A stretch of DNA of 5,427 nucleotides from assembly GCA_020860745.1 (NCBI GenBank), contig JAJBTR010000227.1:1-5427 (forward strand). The letters are read 5' to 3'. Every line of letters begins with the position of its first letter. The first letter of the stretch is position 1. The position numbers and the translations under genes were made by a program. The stretch comes from Lachnospiraceae bacterium (GTDB lineage: Bacteria > Bacillota > Clostridia > Lachnospirales > Lachnospiraceae). Under the pieces are notes generated by a model. It was not told where the DNA came from. It ran no database searches and saw only the letters and a program-made list of their open reading frames with translations. Of this stretch, positions 4,088 through 5,427 are shown piece after piece.

Positions 4088-4369
4088 ATACCAGATGGTA
4101 ACTGTCCGTAAATAAAGTGTATCACAATGACTTTCAAATCTTAAGGGACTGAGAGTGCCGGTTAAGCGTGACTGAGAGTACCGGTTTGAAAAAATAACCC
4201 AGCCAGATTTCGCAATATTTCACACTCAACTATACTTCAAAATTGGAAATAGATTCTCAGCATCACTTCTTTTATATCCTACACTAACCAATATAGCAGA
4301 CTTTTTTCTTTTTTTTTACTGTCTGGTAGACAGGGTTTTGAAAAAACAGCATTATTTCATATAGAATAT
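4088..4369. other. Gene-free A/T-rich spacer with possible IS remnant
   Basis: No coding frame with a ribosome binding site is visible. The stretch holds a 7-nt tandem repeat (CCAGATA/CCAGATG, 4085-4098), the tandem 17-bp repeat at 4147-4186, a long T-rich tract (about 4301-4318) and a small hairpin CTGTCT-ggt-AGACAG (4319-4333). The segment beginning ACTGTCCGTAAATAAAGTGT (4101-4120) resembles, from memory, terminal repeats of some Firmicute insertion sequences. That is unverified. Confidence 0.4.
4147..4186. repeat. Tandem 17-bp direct repeat GACTGAGAGTRCCGGTT
   Basis: Two copies (4147-4163 and 4170-4186) differ at a single base and are separated by 6 bp, a 23-bp period. Repeated internal binding sites close to a terminus are a known feature of IS21-family ends. 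The repeat could therefore be a leftover end of such an element, or iterons for a DNA-binding protein. No transposase gene is present in the window. Confidence 0.7.
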
Positions 4370-4397
4370 AAAAAACGCCTGCCATTTCTGGCAGGCG
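4370..4397 (-). terminator. Intrinsic terminator of the rloA-rloB operon
   Basis: A perfect 9-bp G/C-rich stem CGCCTGCCA (4376-4384) / TGGCAGGCG (4389-4397) has a 4-nt loop. Read on the minus strand it is followed by TTTTTT (complement of 4370-4375). It lies 17 nt beyond the rloB stop codon and separates the defence operon from the integrase module. Confidence 0.93.
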
Positions 4398-4414
4398 CAA
4401 AATAGAAAACAATA

Positions 4415-5044
4415 TTATGCATTTTGACTATTCAAATATTCGACAAGTTCATACACAGTAGTAACCGGATTGCTGCTCCTGCTCAAGATGATCACATCAT
4501 CCTGATACAGTTGCTCAATTCTTTCTTTCGCTCTCTGAATCGCTGCCGGCTGATAGGGAAGCAGTTCCTGAAACACATCCAGATTTTTCGCATATTTTTC
4601 CAATCGCCCTCTGCTCTGTAACAGGCACAAAACCTCATTAGCGTCCTTCAAATAGCCGTTCTGTTTTACAAAATGCAGTAAATACCAGTATTCAAAACAG
4701 GGATTAGAATACGCAATATGATAACCCTTTTGTTTTGCGAATTCAGCAGCGTTTCGCAAAGCCACATCTGAATTTTCATCGCAATCAAACACACACCATA
4801 TCTGATCCCCGTCTTTTGGAAAATAATCTGCATGTGAAATCAATGCTCTGGCATGCTTCACCAAATGCTCAGCAGCAGTATGTTTTGATGAAATCGGCAC
4901 TACATCCACAAGACACCGACGGGTTCGAAAATGCCTGAAATAATTTATTTCAGTTTCCTTCCCCTCACAGATAATGTAAATGACCGGCCTGCGGTTACGC
5001 CGTCCGGCGCGATCCGGATTATATTCTTTCCTCATTTTTGCCAC
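4415..5044 (-). CDS. rloB: RloB/AbiLii-like protein (Toprim-like)
   Basis: This 209-residue RloB-family protein is the partner of an RloA-type ATPase in defence operons; the pair is called AbiLi-AbiLii (AbiL) in phage-defence nomenclature. A Toprim-like nuclease fold is likely. A conserved acidic motif CEGKETEINYF lies at 26-36, VFDCDEN at 85-91, SNPCFEYWYLLHF at 113-125 and a C-terminal SNPVTTVYELVEYL at 191-204. The length is normal and all family motifs are present, so it looks intact. The start is GTG at 5044, placed 6 nt after GGAGGTGA; an ATG three codons later is less well spaced. The first bases overlap the end of the ATPase gene by 13 bp, so the two are coupled. The biochemical activity and trigger of this family are poorly defined; nuclease action is inference from the fold. 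Confidence 0.9.
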   Translation of the reverse strand: MAKMRKEYNPDRAGRRNRRPVIYIICEGKETEINYFRHFRTRRCLVDVVPISSKHTAAEHLVKHARALISHADYFPKDGDQIWCVFDCDENSDVALRNAAEFAKQKGYHIAYSNPCFEYWYLLHFVKQNGYLKDANEVLCLLQSRGRLEKYAKNLDVFQELLPYQPAAIQRAKERIEQLYQDDVIILSRSSNPVTTVYELVEYLNSQNA

Positions 5045-5427
5045 AAAGCGTCACCTCCAATGAAAGGAACTGCACCAAACCGTCCCTGCAGATAACCCTT
5101 CCGAATGTTCTCTCCCTTTCGTGGGGAAAACGTAGACAGCGCGTATATTTCTGTGGCACAGGAGCATTCATTTTTTTCTGCAAACCAAATCTGATCTCTG
5201 CGCAGAAAAGTAAGATCAAGCAGCATGGCATCATGTGTCGTAAAGAGAAGTTGGGCACCCTTTGTATTAATGCTGCTGTCCTGTATCATTTCAATCAGCC
5301 GTCTGGTGAGCAATGGATGCAGACTGTCCTCAATTTCATCAACAACCAACAGCGAGCCACTCTCCAATGCCTGCAGCCAGCCGCCAATACGGGAGAAAAA
5401 CCGCTGTGTCCCGGCGGATTCCTGTTC
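5032..5427 (-). CDS. rloA: RloA/AbiLi-like AAA ATPase, C-terminal part
   Basis: The 5' part is cut off by the window edge, leaving the last 131 residues. They contain the end of an ABC/SMC-like AAA ATPase: a signature-like ESAGTQRFFS (window residues 3-12), Walker B with catalytic acid LLVVDEIEDSLHP (about 26-38) and the switch-histidine segment LLFTTHD. The Walker A motif must lie upstream of the window. The protein would sense or signal infection through ATP hydrolysis and act with the RloB-like product, whose start overlaps this gene by 13 bp. The TTG at about 5367 is not the start: the frame is open to the edge and the signature motif lies upstream of it. The same ATPase type also occurs in other defence pairs, but the RloB neighbour makes RloA/AbiLi the best name. 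Confidence 0.88.
   Translation of the reverse strand, partial: EQESAGTQRFFSRIGGWLQALESGSLLVVDEIEDSLHPLLTRRLIEMIQDSSINTKGAQLLFTTHDAMLLDLTFLRRDQIWFAEKNECSCATEIYALSTFSPRKGENIRKGYLQGRFGAVPFIGGDALWQK

Noticed and set aside
4147..4186. CRISPR array
   Set aside because: There are only two 17-bp repeats with a 6-bp spacer and no cas genes; the geometry is wrong for CRISPR.
4301..4340. Hairpin CTGTCT-ggt-AGACAG with T-tract as a terminator
   Set aside because: The T-tract lies on the wrong side: on the minus strand the hairpin is followed by an A-run, and on the plus strand only a short GGTTTTG follows and no gene precedes it.
5019..5258. 79-codon minus-strand frame
   Set aside because: It is an alternative frame inside the RloA-like gene, whose own frame carries Walker B and switch-histidine motifs.

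Overview
The window looks like a low-to-mid-GC Firmicute, most likely a Clostridia/Lachnospiraceae-type gut anaerobe. The evidence is strong GGAGG-type ribosome binding sites, A/T-rich intergenic DNA and a Tn916-family integrase/excisionase pair. It reads as the integrase end of an integrative (possibly conjugative) element lying next to a two-gene defence locus. Species and element name cannot be fixed from the sequence.

Layout. Positions 1-574 hold four tiny, tightly packed plus-strand reading frames (junctions TAAATG, ATGA, ATGA) that I do not recognise, ending at a strong bidirectional hairpin terminator (516-540). Positions 575-781 are a non-coding junction region with tandem 11-bp repeats, an A/T palindrome and phased TTACACC repeats. 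This is what one expects of the recombination end of an element. From 782 to 3222 there is a minus-strand cassette of three genes: a ParB-like DNA-binding protein, a Tn916 Xis-like excisionase whose start overlaps the parB end, and a Tn916-type tyrosine integrase. The integrase has its own likely promoter, wrapped in a 10-bp inverted repeat.

Positions 3223-4369 contain no large gene but are far from empty. A 38-codon frame with an excellent ribosome binding site sits at 3375-3491. Upstream of it is about 370 bp packed with nested stems on the minus strand, then a TATAAT-type promoter (4020-4025), a pair of matched operator-like palindromes (GTCG-N5-CGAC, 22 bp apart) and a tandem 17-bp repeat that may be an insertion-sequence remnant. 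The simplest reading is one minus-strand transcription unit with a roughly 790-nt structured leader controlling parB-xis-int. The other reading is an independent large structured RNA followed by the cassette. This is the most novel part of the window.

Positions 4370-5427 hold a minus-strand defence operon closed by a textbook terminator: the C-terminal part of an RloA/AbiLi-type AAA ATPase (cut by the window edge) overlapping a complete RloB/AbiLii-type protein. Whether it is cargo of the element or flanking DNA cannot be decided, because the far end of the element is not visible.
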